Source: Cristatella mucedo (lineage: Eukaryota; Bryozoa; Phylactolaemata; Cristatellidae). Taken from it: DNA of 64,000 nucleotides. Positions 1 through 10,865 of the stretch are shown here, one piece after another; the stretch's first letter is position 1; every line of letters starts with the position of its first letter. The stretch lies in assembly GCA_009760855.2 (NCBI GenBank), contig WPIO01000118.1:780001-844000 (forward strand), in the 5' to 3' direction. A model generated the notes under the pieces. The model saw only the letters and a list, made by a program, of their open reading frames with translations. It searched no databases and was not told the DNA's origin. The translations under genes and the position numbers were made by a program.

Positions 1-1916
1 TGCATGCCTTTTGAAAGTTTGGTTAAATCTGGCTCATAATTTGTTGTTTTCAGTTTCAAGCACGCCTCTAGATTTTAATTTGTTAGTTGGCTTCTTACTT
101 TACTTTTTATTATATTCATGCAAGAGAACGCTTGCTCGCACGAATATGTTGACCCGAAGATTGTCAGCACTGCAAATGCCAACTTCTTCACCTCACTGTA
201 GCATTCTGGAAGACTATTCCATGCGTCAAATATGAGTGCCTCAACTCGCGGCATTTCTTTTAGAGTTGTCCACTTGTGCAGCGTAATGTACATGCTTTTG
301 TGGACCTCCAACTCTTTTAACTTGCTCTTGAGTTCGGTTAACTTACCACTCCACAAATGCTTGGTTTTCAAATCCAGCAATTGCATTTGAAGCGAACCAG
401 CATCAATTCCAAATGGCTCAATGTTGATCTCATTTGTATTTGTGTTGAGAGAATTTACTATGAACGCCAGAGTACTTGCGTTTGTTTTGAATTGCTCAAA
501 TCTTTCAGCGAATCCATTTTTCATTTTGTTTATAGTAATGCTGAAGTAATTCTTGTCAATAGTTGCATTGGTTTCATCGCGATATTGCTTCAGATTTTTT
601 AAATGAAGTAATTTACCGCTCTCCATGTTTTCGACAAAAAGAAGTAATTTATTTTTGAAACAAACCACTTCTTCAAGCAAAGCATAGGCTTAGTTTCCCT
701 TTCCTTGCAGTTTTACATTTAGCTCATATAGTTTCTTTGTGATATCCACCATAAAGTTGAATATTTTTGCAGCCATTTGTCTTCTTTAAATTCGACATTG
801 ACAATGACTTTTTCATTAAAGAATGTTTTTATTTCATTCAAGCAAGAAGCAAAACGTTTCAATACGTACCCCTGGAAAGCCATCGCACTTTATTGTGCAG
901 AAGTAGGTCAGAATACTGGCTTTCTATTTCTTCAAGAAATTCCTTAAACTGGCGATGGTAGAGTGCTTTTTCCAAAATGCTGTTAATGATCTTAATAACC
1001 AAGTTCATGACCTCAACTGTTTCGGTCGGAAATGTTTGGGCACAAAGCGCCTCTTGATGAATTATGCAGTGAAACGTTAAAATTTCGTGTTTATTTTTTG
1101 CCGAAGAATCATTGTTACCCCTTTATGTATTCCTGTCATACTTCTGGCTCCATCAGTTGCTATGGAAAATATTTTATTTACATCGATTTCATAGTCTTCC
1201 AGTCATTTTTGAACAGCATTTTTTATATCTTCTCCACGAGTTTGCCCTGAGAGCGGCAGAAATCCTAGCAGTTCTTCTTTTGGATCTTGGGACGACATAT
1301 ACCTGACGAAAAGGGTAACTTGTGCCGTGTCTTTTATGTCGCAAGACTCATCCATAGCAAGTGATAAAGCAGAATCCAGTTTAATGTATTCCATTTGCAT
1401 GTTTGTTACATTTGATAACATTTTAGAAGTTCTATCTTGTACTGTTTTAGCAGATAATAGCAAATCTTTGATTTTCTTCATGACTTCGGTTTTGTTTTCG
1501 AAATCACGAAACAGTTCTTCAGCTCCACGTATGAAGCAATCTTTAACGTACTCACCATCTGCGAATGGTTTCCCTCTTTTTGCAATTTGTAGTGATATTG
1601 TGAAGCTTGCCATATTTACATTATTTGAAGATTGCGCCCAGTTACTTAGCATAGAACTCGACTGTTGTTTTTGTTTTTGAAGTTCTTTAACAGCTTTTTC
1701 CGTGCGTCAGGTTGGATATTTAGGAGTGAATCGGGTATGCTTTGTAGTGAAGTGTCTCTCCAAATTTGACTTCTTATGGTGTGCAAGTTTTTCTTGGCAA
1801 ATGAGACAAGTCGGAAGGTCATCTGTGTTGCATATGAACGCAAACGACTCGGTCCAATCCTGATTAAATTCCCGATTTTCTTCTTCAGTTTGTCTCTTCT
1901 TTTTATCAGATGCCAT
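1..1916 (-). pseudogene. hAT transposase pseudogene (BED zinc finger, ZBED5/GTF2IRD2-like)
   Basis: Reading on the - strand from 1916, MASDKKKRQTEEENREFN opens the frame and a BED finger follows (CLICQEKLAHHKKSNLERH, then FTTKH). A frame change at about 1710-1750 leads to [20 protein letters not shown] and [20 protein letters not shown] (catalytic-core acidic region). After several stops at 700-1200, a long piece at 680-75 ends in STYSCEQAFSCMNIIKSKVR, the hAT C-terminal dimerisation domain, with one more stop before the window edge. At least two frame changes and several stops: not a working transposase. Confidence 0.85.
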
Positions 1917-2056
1917 TCTGGTGGCGGAGCTGAAATAAAGATTTTTAAAATTTTATTTAGCTATCTAAAATGGCGTTAATAAACCGTTAATTAAATAGTT
2001 AATTTCGTTAATTGCTAATCTGTAAAAAAGTCAACTTCGTTAAACGTTAAAGCGTA

Positions 2057-2623
2057 TGGGCAAGTAGTGTACCTCCGGACAAAATAATTTTTTAAATTAT
2101 CCATAGAAGTATTTTTTCTTTTTATACCATGTTTACTTCGCGTCACTGTAACAAAATAAATATACGAATATATAGGTATATAGGTATACGAAATTAATAA
2201 AATGTTTTACCTTTGGACGTTCGAAGGTACAACAACATGAATGTCCGGAGGTACAACAAAGGGTATTTTCAGAAACTTTCACGTGTAAAATAATTTGAGG
2301 TTACGAATATTCAAAACAGACAACGTATTTAGAAAGCTCAACACATATAGTTCATATTCGTATATAATACGTATCATACCAACATGAAACAAACAGAATA
2401 TACAGTACAGTATAACTTTGAAAATATTTACTTTTTGATCGAAAAAAGTTCTGACTGTGACCTTTGACGACACAGTGCACCAATAACTAAACAAACAGAA
2501 CACTGTTGCCACATTTCAAAAATGCTACTCTCTTGAATTTCTGCATGAATATATCACATTGCTAACCTACTTAAATCAAAACTGTCCGAAGGTAAGGTCG
2601 TCCGAAGGTACACCACTTGCCCT
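2057..2623. mobile_element. Inverted-repeat DNA element (MITE-like) nested in the hAT
   Basis: GGGCAAGTAGTGTACCTC at 2058-2075 is mirrored by GAAGGTACACCACTTGCCC near 2604-2622, giving about 23-bp terminal inverted repeats with two mismatches and possible TA flanks. Interior repeats of TCCGAAGGTAC/GTCCGGAGGTAC occur near 2220-2260 and 2580-2610. No transposase frame seen, so non-autonomous. Confidence 0.7.
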
Positions 2624-3157
2624 TACATACCTTTGAGAAGATAATTCGCTTCTAAATCGTCTCCTTCTTTAAATAACGAAAAAATTGCTTCTCGCAAGCG
2701 ATTAAATTAACACACATGGAACCGCGCTCCGAGGAAGACTTACTGAAGACTGAACACTACCGTCCGCTGGGTTGCTGGATGGGTGGTAGTAGTGAATAGT
2801 CACGGCGGCAGTCGGCACTTCGGCAGTGGCAAGCATGGAGCCGTCGCCACGGGGCTGGCCACAGCACGGCTGTGGGGCTGGGCCCGGTGCCCAAGCGGCT
2901 GGCAGTTGTCCATATACTCTCTACTCCACATATTCTCACTGTTCTCTGTTGAGTGTTTTTATCCTGTTTAAAGTTTTTTTGCAGTATAACATTTTTATGA
3001 GTTTTGAAAAAAAAATCATAATTATTAATATTTTCGCATGGAACTGGAGAGCCGCATCTTGACATCGAAAGAGCCGCAAGCGGCTCGCGAGCTGCAGGTT
3101 GCCGACCCCTATACTTAAGGTGATGTACAATGAATTATATTGTTAATATCCGCAGTA

Positions 3158-3342
3158 GAGCCTTGGCGAGCCCAAATGGCACACTGGGTAAGGCGGTTGC
3201 TTTCATGACCTCGGTCCCGAGGTCGTGGGTTCGATTCCTGTGGTGGGCGATCCTTTATCGCCACTGCAAACGGGTGGTAATAGCCGTAGAGGCTCTTCTG
3301 TCGCTATACAAAAAGAGGCTGTTTAAGCAGCTAGGATTTAAT
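3158..3342 (+). mobile_element. SINE-A copy (tRNA-derived)
   Basis: tRNA-like head with A-box-like GGCACACTGGGTAAGG and a perfect B box GGTTCGATTCC, then a conserved body (CTATACAAAAAGAGGCTG) ending near AGCTAGGATTTA. The same unit recurs at 10198, 35583 and 53726. Confidence 0.85.
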
Positions 3343-3815
3343 GATAGCATGCTCAATAAAAAACAAGAATAGCACGGTTAGTGGCGACATGCACAAGGTC
3401 AGCATGCAAGTATGGCTAGTGGCAGCACGCACAGTAACAGTACTCATAAGCACATAAAGATAGAATCACAGAGACCCACTAAATGCTGTGATAAATAGGT
3501 GCATTTTTTAGTTTCTTTTTAAATGTGGTCAAGTCATGAGATGTCTTGACGTAAGTCGAGAGCGAGTTATATATATAATTCATTTATATTAATAACTCAC
3601 TCCCGACTTACGTCAGGACATCTCCTGACTTGACCACATTCAAAAAGAAACTAAAAATGCACCTATTTATCACAGCATTTAGAGTTCCAGGCTTTGAGAG
3701 CATGCGAACTAAAGGCACGATCTCCCAAGGATTTGAGGTTTGTATGAGGTATAAGTAAACAATTAGATTCAGAAAAGCAAGTGGTACGATGCTTAGCCTA
3801 GTGGGGGATCAGACC
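3343..3815 (-). mobile_element. L2/CR1-type LINE 3' fragment carrying an internal palindrome
   Basis: Antisense LINE sequence (CATGCACAAGGTCAGCATGC, then the C-terminal coding end). It is interrupted by an inverted copy of its own segment: 3481-3575 pairs with 3590-3680. After the palindrome the antisense LINE resumes (GAGTTCCAGGCTTTGAGAG) until the pogo-like element at 3818. Confidence 0.75.
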
Positions 3816-3817
3816 TG

Positions 3818-4312
3818 ATACCGTATTTTACCGTGTATAAGCCCTCTCCCAAATTTTTGAACCAACTTTTTGGAAAAAATATTTTTATTCAATAACTGAA
3901 TGAACTGAGTAATATCAAGACTCATAATAATCACTCGTTTCATTATCGCTATCCTCTGCATCAGGGAATGGCGATGATACCCTTTCCATCTTCCTCGTTC
4001 ATATCTCAAGCTTGAAATTTGGTAGAAACTCCGTTATCATCATTTTCTTCGTACCTCTCTTCACACACTGTCACGTCATCCTCAGTTCCGTCCATTAAAT
4101 TTTAATGCCACACTTCTTGAAACTTCCCGATAAATAAGTATCGAACAAATTACGGCGACTAGTTAATCTTTGTGGCGTGGTATTCAAAGCAGGTACGTTT
4201 TTAGCGCAATATTAAAGCAAAAAAGTACCCTCCCGTGGATAATCCCCCTTTTCGTTATCTGACCCCAAATTTTGGAGAAAAAAAGGGAGCTTTACACGGT
4301 AAAATACGGTAT
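3818..4312 (-). mobile_element. pogo/Tigger-like DNA transposon, internally deleted
   Basis: Terminal inverted repeats TACCGTATTTTACCGTGTA (left) and TACACGGTAAAATACGGTA (right). On the - strand near 4120-4030 it retains SFKKCGIK and, one frame away, DGTEDDVTVCEERYEEND, the characteristic C-terminal end of pogo/Tigger transposases. About 495 bp, so most of the transposase is gone. Confidence 0.75.
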
Positions 4313-4905
4313 TTCTTCCGTAAGAAGGAAGTAATTTTGGCACAAGAACAGAAATGTTGAATTTTTTTTTACTGTGGTTGTGAAAATGGTTTGGTAGATT
4401 TCGTCTAAAGTTTTCATTTTTTGACGAGTGGCGTTGCCATTGATTAATTACTGACGCACGTGTCTAGTTATTAATGATGGGAGGCAGCTCTTAATCTCGA
4501 GGTATGGCTTTATTTATGAATCAAAAATTCTTTTATATCGTCTTGTCAATTCTCTGAAGTAGTTTATAACCGATAAAACGTTTTTGAGTGCTTCAGAAAG
4601 AACACTGTCAGTGACGCGGGTCTTCTGTTGGACGACGAGTGAGAGTCAATGTCCTAATATATTGAGTACGTCGGAAAGATGGCAGACATAAATGAGCCTT
4701 TAAGGATGCCGCCATCCCAAGGAGTGGCCGAGATGTATCGATCCTGAACAAGAGCGCGCCGGATCTTGGCTCGCTGCTTTCATCGTTCGCTGGCTCTTGG
4801 GAAACAGGCCACAGCAGTGAGAAAGAAAAGTCCAATATCTAGCAACTTATATTCACAAAATTAATCTAAAGTTGATGAGTAATAACCGGCAAATGTGAGA
4901 AGCGG
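4313..4905. other. Unassigned intergenic stretch
   Basis: AT-rich sequence without a recognisable gene. Only an unrelated-looking 75-codon frame on the - strand (4835-4608). Confidence 0.4.
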
Positions 4906-4908
4906 ATC

Positions 4909-4976
<68 letters not shown>

Positions 4977-5146
4977 GTATGCATGTCTGTGTCTGTGTCT
5001 GTGTCTGTGTCTGTGCCTGTGTCTGTGTCTGTGTCTGTGTCTGTGTCTGTGTCTGTGTCTGTGTATGTGTCTGTGTCTGTGTCTGTGTCTGTGTCTGTTT
5101 CTGTGTCTGTGTCTGTGTCTGTGTCTGTGTCTGTGTCTGTGTATGC
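4909..5146. repeat. Compound microsatellite (TG)n then (TCTGTG)n
   Basis: About 66 bp of TG followed, after TTGTATGCATG, by about 160 bp of six-base CTGTGT units with occasional substitutions. Confidence 0.98.
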
Positions 5147-5289
5147 ATGCGTGCGTTTTTGTGAGAGAAATTTTAAATTATGTTAATGTCCAGTTTTACA
5201 GATATGGAATTGGTTTATTAGGCTATTAAACTTTAAGTTAGCACTGGATACTTGAGCTCTGGTTTTTCTCAATACACAAATGGATAGGA

Positions 5290-5850
5290 ATATAAGAAAT
5301 GAAACTTATGTCTGAGCTTCACTGGGTCCTTATCAAGCATCGAGTCGATTTCGAGAACCACTCTCTGGCTTGCGGGTCGCTTCACTGGCTTGCAATAGTC
5401 TACCTATCCGACCTCTTACCTCCCCCTACAATACGCTTTCGAACGCTCTGGTTCTTTGCTTCCACTCGTCTCGCAGTCCCAATTGAATTATTTGGTTCAT
5501 CGAGCCTTCTGCCCGTACGCACTGAAAGTCTGCTACCCACTTCCGGCTACGGTTGCAACCTGCAATGACCTTGCAACTTTCAAGTCTCCACTCAAGATGC
5601 ATCTGTTCCGCTCAGCTTTCCTCTCTCCCCAATGAACTTATATTTTCTGTTCCAGCGTTCTTTGCATGCTTGCCTGTGTATCATTTTTACTTTATCATGT
5701 TGGCCTAAGCATGATACTTAACTGCTTTAGCATTTTTTTTACCATACATGTCATTAACCCCAGATTGTTGATCTCTTGCAACGAGCTATAACGTTTCAGG
5801 ATTGAGACTTACCTCTCTTAGAGCGCTTTATAAGCGACCTATTGTTATAT
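5290..5850 (+). mobile_element. LINE 3' fragment (second subfamily), decayed
   Basis: Translation retains ELHWVLIKHRVDFE, YLSDLLPP, and TFKSPLKMHLFRSAFLSPQ, the L2/CR1 C-terminal pattern (LHWLP..RI.FK, YL.DL, F...LK.HLF). Ends with a diverged tail TTAGAGCGCTTTATAAG near 5820. Confidence 0.7.
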
Positions 5851-6112
5851 TATCAGTAAATGCCATTATCGCTCTTTTTTATCAAATGTTGAGATGTACA
5901 TATTGAAGCAATTGGGCCGAGGTTTCGGCCGTTTAGCCCTAACTGCAGACTTTATTCTAGCTAGCCATTGTATTGTGTACGTATTATCTTGTAATCCTTA
6001 AATCAATGTTTACCTCATTTAACTGTGTGACTATCAGTAGCTTGTGTGCAATATTCTGCATTTTCAAAGCATCTCGGTAACGACCAGTCATTTATAGTGC
6101 CCTCAGAGAACT

Positions 6113-6325
<213 letters not shown>

Positions 6326-6329
6326 CACG

Positions 6330-6770
6330 TTATGTGGAAGCGTGGATCAGCAACAGTTGCCTGGTGTCATATTATGGGGACCCACCGGCCTTGTCCCGCT
6401 CATGGCAGTTGTGCAAAATTACAAAGGGGTCGGGCCTGCAATGGACTACCTCGAGGTTAACCAATACGTGCCCAGTCACACGGCCCGAAGGGATGTATGC
6501 AGCAACAAGATTAGAAAGTGGAGGAAGATGGGTGAAGATTTGAGTATTATCGACCTTAGAACGGTGTACCTGCAAATCCACGTCCATCAGTCTCTATAGA
6601 AATTTCCAGTGGTTGAATATGGCGGTTGTTGCTGGAGTCCAACACGGCTGCAATTCGGTCTGAGTGTGGCTCCCAAAATAATGACAGCCATTCTCAATAC
6701 ACTTTTATCACAGGACCCCCAGGCAAGCAGCGGCACAAACTCTAAAGCCTAGCTTATCGTTGAGTTTTGT
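6330..6770 (+). pseudogene. Reverse transcriptase relic of an LTR-type retrotransposon
   Basis: The frame gives VGPAMDYLEVNQYV, KWRKMGEDLSIIDLRTVYLQ, IHVHQSL, a stop, then FPVVEYGGCCWSPTRLQFGL and SVAPKIMTAIL. DLR..YLQI and RL.FGL..AP are RT motifs A and B as in BEL/Pao or related LTR elements. One internal TAG and no flanking LTRs seen, so a fragment; the exact clade is uncertain. Confidence 0.7.
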
Positions 6771-7179
6771 TACTTCTGTGGCCAGAATGAGAAAAATCAA
6801 AAATCCTTTTTTCTTTCATATTCAATAAGCTGCAATGTTATTGTGTACAAGGTAAACCAAATGATCCCTAATTTTAATGACGTATTTTATTATGTATCCT
6901 GCTTCATGCATGCACTATTAAAATTACTAATACGAATGCACCCTTAAATAACTGTTTTCCTAATATTGTTGGATGAGATGTATTAGGCAAGATATCCATG
7001 ACTGTCTAAAGCTAATCCGAAGAAAAAAATATCTGCTATGCTCATCTCACCGTGCATCAGCTTTCTACTCTGTTGACTTTTTTGCATTTAACATGAGCCA
7101 GCCTGCCATTTCTCTTAGGCTTTTTGGCTTCAGAGATTAATTGATATAATAAGTCTCTCATATTGTGCTTCTTTTGCAA

Positions 7180-7256
7180 CAATTGTAAAGCACCTAGAAA
7201 GAGATTGAGTTATCTGTGGGTGCTTTTATCAAACTTATTGTTATTATTACTATATT
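7180..7256 (+). mobile_element. LINE 3' tail fragment
   Basis: ACCTAGAAAGAGATTGAG...GTGCTTTTATCAA followed by TTATTATTA, the diagnostic LINE end. Confidence 0.75.
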
Positions 7257-7299
7257 ACGTCGATGACATAGTTTTATACAACACTTTACATATGCTGTA

Positions 7300-7557
7300 A
7301 CTGAAGCATGTTATTATGGTTAGTGATAACATGCACAACGTCAGTACGAGCAATTAATATGTAATGAAGATATGTATCATAAGGAAGTGACATAAAAGTA
7401 AGTGACAAATCCTTGAATTCGATACAGTGCTTGATGGCCAGTGGCTCACTTCCACATATCATGCTTCCATTACAGCAGATGTGAAGTGCCTTGAAAGAGA
7501 TTGAGTTCTCTGAGGGCACTATAACAAATGTGTTCTTATTACTATTATTATTACATA
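7300..7557. mobile_element. Composite of antisense LINE pieces and a sense LINE tail
   Basis: Antisense fragments (AAGTGACAAATCCTTGAATT, GATACAGTGCTTGATGGCCA) abut a sense tail TGAAAGAGATTGAGTTCTC ending in an ATT repeat. Confidence 0.6.
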
Positions 7558-8240
7558 TCTCACTCACGAGTAGGCCGAAGCGGATGGAGCTAACACGTGC
7601 ATCATCGCGACATGACCCAGCCAATGAGTTGGACCAGCTAGTACTGCTGCACGACGATTAGGCAGCAGACCCAGTGAGCTCGAGAACGAGCTTGTGCCAG
7701 CGGAAGCCTAAATGGTTATTGCTGGACTGTTCCTATGCTGTACCGGGCGTGAAATTAAGGGTGGATTGTGCCCTTGGTCTGTTTTTCGTTGTATGGGATG
7801 ATGATTTCGACTTCGATCACATCCGACAGCAGCGACAAAAGCGAGTTGAAAATTTGCTAGCGATATGACTCGGCTGCGCCATGGTTTAACAGAGGAAGTT
7901 TGTCGCTCCTAGAGAGGACGACTCGACCATTTTCTGCATAGAGCAGCAAACGTACCTTTGGACTGGATCCTCTAAATGTACACGATAACTCTATAGAGTA
8001 GTGATTCTTGTACATCGCAGCGTACTTGACATTTGCTGCACTTTTCGACTTTTGTAGCCGTTTTTGTGACATTGGCTTTTTAGCAACCGAGACTTTTTAT
8101 AACCGTGTTTAGGAGGTGGCTTGGTCACCCGCCACCACTGAAAGAGCCTCTGCGACAGCTGCACGGCTCAACCACATGGAGGGCAATAGCGGACACGGAA
8201 CGTGTTTCCTCCAGATGTGGACATATTTACCCAAGCAAGT
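7558..8240. other. Unassigned intergenic stretch
   Basis: No gene or repeat family recognised. Frames are short and look like chance. Confidence 0.35.
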
Positions 8241-8440
8241 ATAATAATAATAATGCACTTGATAAAGCGCCCTCAGAGAACTTAATCTCTCTCTAGGCAC
8301 TTTACATTTGCTGCAAAGGGAAATGCAATTGAATGGTGAGTAAAATCATGCTTGATAAACAAACAAAATGAATAACAAGGTTAGGGGTGACATGCACAGG
8401 GTCAGCATGCAAATGTGGTTAGTGGCAAGTATCAGTAACC
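8241..8440 (-). mobile_element. LINE 3' end, antisense
   Basis: Begins with ATT/AAT repeat then GCACTTGATAAAGCGCCCTC, and matches the other antisense ends at 44213, 48163 and 52961. Confidence 0.85.
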
Positions 8441-10097
8441 TAGGCGGCTGTAATGTGACATGGTCAGCTAGGGATTATCCGGCTGGGCCGAGCCTGCCCT
8501 GTGACTCAAGGCCCGATGGGCGATGACACCCGTTAGTCTGGGCTATTGCGGAGAAGATTATAAACCAAGATGTGGAATCCGGCGCTCCGGTCGCTCAATA
8601 TCCACATCCGAGTGATGGATGGCTGGCGGTGGAGAATTAGCCGCTCGCGTTGCTCTGCCCTGCAGTATGCATTTGTGGAGCCCCTGAGCTGCAGCCCTCA
8701 GCTAGCTGAGGCATGAGCCGCTAACTAGTCTCCGTTAAGCAATTACTCGTACCGCTGGCGTTGCGATTGCTATTTGCGGGGATAGCAGCGCAGCCCTCAA
8801 GATTGTTCCTGTCCGAGAACGTCCGTACCGCTTGGGAGAATGCTCACTCCATTGTTATTGCGTTTATCTTTCCCCTAGTTTGTTGTTCATAGGTTGTCCC
8901 TTCCTGAGCTGGAGCCTCCGGTGCTGAGATGTCCACCCCTCCCGCCAGTGAGCCTCCGTCGTGCAGCAACTCGTACCACTGGCGAGATGGTTGGTACTCG
9001 TAAGATAGCAGTCGTCGCCTTCAAGATTGCTTCGGTCCGACGGCGTTCCTTCCGCTTTCGGGGATGTCTGTATCGTTGTTTCCCATGTCCCCTGTGGCCT
9101 GATATACATGGGGTTTCCCAGCAGTGCAGTTTAGCTCCCCTGTTAGTGCTGGAGCATGCGATATTGTTATAAAGAGGTTTAATCAAACTCCCGCTCGTCT
9201 TGCTCTAGCCCTGTGACAGCTACACGGAAAGCGGGCTGGGTAGCAGGGACAAGGGATGATCCGACGTAACCTACCCACTAGTCGCGATAGCTCATTCGTG
9301 TGCAGTCGAGTTAGTTGGTGAATTGAATGGAGGGCAGCTGCGAGAGTAAAATGTATTTGGGTCACACAAGGATTGGATGATCGCGTATAATCAATCAGCC
9401 CCCCCCCCTAAATCAACCGCAGCGCTCTATCTTACTTAATCGTTATGGCGAATCGCTGTGGAGATGGTTCAAGTAACCTTCGCTAAATGCCTATCTTGCA
9501 GGCTACTACACCTACAACTGCAGGTGTGACGGGAGCATACTATAAGATCAAACTGAACATAGCAGAGGTAAGGCTAAATTCCAGCTCAAGGAGGTACTAG
9601 GAGTCCCTCCGCCGCCGAATAATTGACCAGCAGATCTACCTTAAGTAAAAAGGCGAAGCTGAGCTCTTCTCCTTGTTATCATTTCGTCAACGTATGCAAG
9701 CTTCGAGGGCATCGTTTTCTCGCGACCTAGGTTTGGCGGATCCTCTCCCTCGGGTAACTCTTAATCAATACTACCTCTTGCCGTATACTGTCGGCCAACA
9801 AACGTCGAATTACAGCGACGACAAACTCATTCTAAGCAAGTACAAAGCGAAGTGAAACCAAATGAGCAAATGCAAAAGCACGCTGGAGCAAAAGTGCCAA
9901 AGCGAGCAGCAGCCATGCAACACGCTCTAAGGCAGAACAGACGTGATAATGGAATGATGCTGTGCTAAAAAATCAGCAATATTATGGTCGACATGAACTG
10001 CTGGTGGCTCCTGGTATATAATGGCTAGGGACAGATTATGAGAGAATTTATTTCCAATGCAGAATAAAAGCCAAAGCCGTGTAAAGCGCATTGAGTT
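8441..10097. other. Unassigned GC-rich intergenic stretch
   Basis: No gene recognised. A diverged direct similarity may exist between about 8686-8860 and 8906-9080 (CCTGAGCTG, CTCGTACC, GATAGCAG, CAAGATTG), spacing about 220 bp. Contains a C9 run at 9401. Confidence 0.35.
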
Positions 10098-10860
10098 GTG
10101 GTCCAGAAGTTTGATTTGTCATTCGGCTTCACCGTCAAGTCTGCTTACTTTCAGCTACGTAGCATTGCTGAAATTTGGGCTTGTTTAGACAGGGATGTGG
10201 CACACTAGGTAAGGCGGTTGCTTTCACGACCTCGGTCCCGAGGTCGTGGGTTCGATTCCTGTGGTGGGCGATTCTATATCGCCACTGCAAGCGGTGGTGA
10301 TAGCCGTCAAGGCTCTTCTGTCACTATACAAAAAGAGGCTGTTTAATCAGCTAGGATTTATTTTATTTATTTATACAACATCTAAAACGGTTCATGCATT
10401 TGTGACATTCCGTCTTGACTTCTGTAACTCACCGCTTGCTGGTCTGCCAGCCTGTGCAATCTGGCGCGTGCAGCTGGTGGAAACTCTGCAGCTAGGCTTG
10501 CCTGTTGTGAGCGTCGCAGTTGCCAGATCTCACCTCTTCTTGCCGACCTGCACTGGCTCCCAGTCAAGCAACGCATCGACATCAAGGTTTTGTCGCTCAC
10601 TTTTAGGTTCCTTCATTCTTTAGCTCCAGCCTACCTATCAGATCGACTCCCCCACCAGGCCAAGCATCGTACCACCCGCTTTTCGGAATCTAATCGTTTA
10701 CCCGTACCTCTTACGAACCTCAAATCCTTTGGAGACTGTGCATTTATTTCGTATGCTCCCAAAGCCTGGAACTCACTCCCAACTTGCGTCCCGACATTCC
10801 TGACTTGACTAAATTGAAAAAAAATTAAAGACACATCAATTTATCACAGATTTTATTGGG
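10098..10860 (+). mobile_element. LINE 3' coding fragment, split by a SINE-A insertion
   Basis: Sense LINE: VKSAYFQLRSIAEIWACLD up to 10197, then SINE-A, then resuming from 10379 with HAFVTFRLDFCNSPLAGLPA and, in another frame, YLSDRLPHQAKHRTTRFSES. At least one frameshift. Its 3' end faces the antisense LINE at 10866, producing a large inverted repeat. Confidence 0.8.
10198..10378 (+). mobile_element. SINE-A copy inserted in LINE
   Basis: GGCACACTAGGTAAGGCGG, B box GGTTCGATTCC, body and AATCAGCTAGGATTTA end, then an ATTT tail. Interrupts LINE coding sequence on both sides. Confidence 0.85.
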
Positions 10861-10865
10861 TCAAT

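Larger units (their letters stand above)
1..3112 (-). mobile_element. hAT superfamily DNA transposon (BED-finger/ZBED-like), left end cut by window
   Basis: The right end reads GGGGTCGGCAACCTGCAG on the - strand, followed by repeated GCGGCTC words, typical of hAT termini. Inside lies a decayed BED-finger transposase (1-1916). A separate inverted-repeat element is nested at 2057-2623. Because the other end is outside the window, no target duplication can be checked. Confidence 0.75.

Noticed and set aside
3170-3245. tRNA gene
   Set aside because: A and B boxes are tRNA-like, but no cloverleaf closes and the unit is repeated with a shared non-tRNA body; it is a SINE head.
4861-5229. Open frames of Cys-Val, Thr-Gln or Ser-Val repeats
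   Set aside because: Direct translation of the TG/TCTGTG microsatellite in several frames; not genes. The same applies to 6046-6543, 17559-17908, 20713-21053, 35991-36398, 41527-41895 and 46731-47064.
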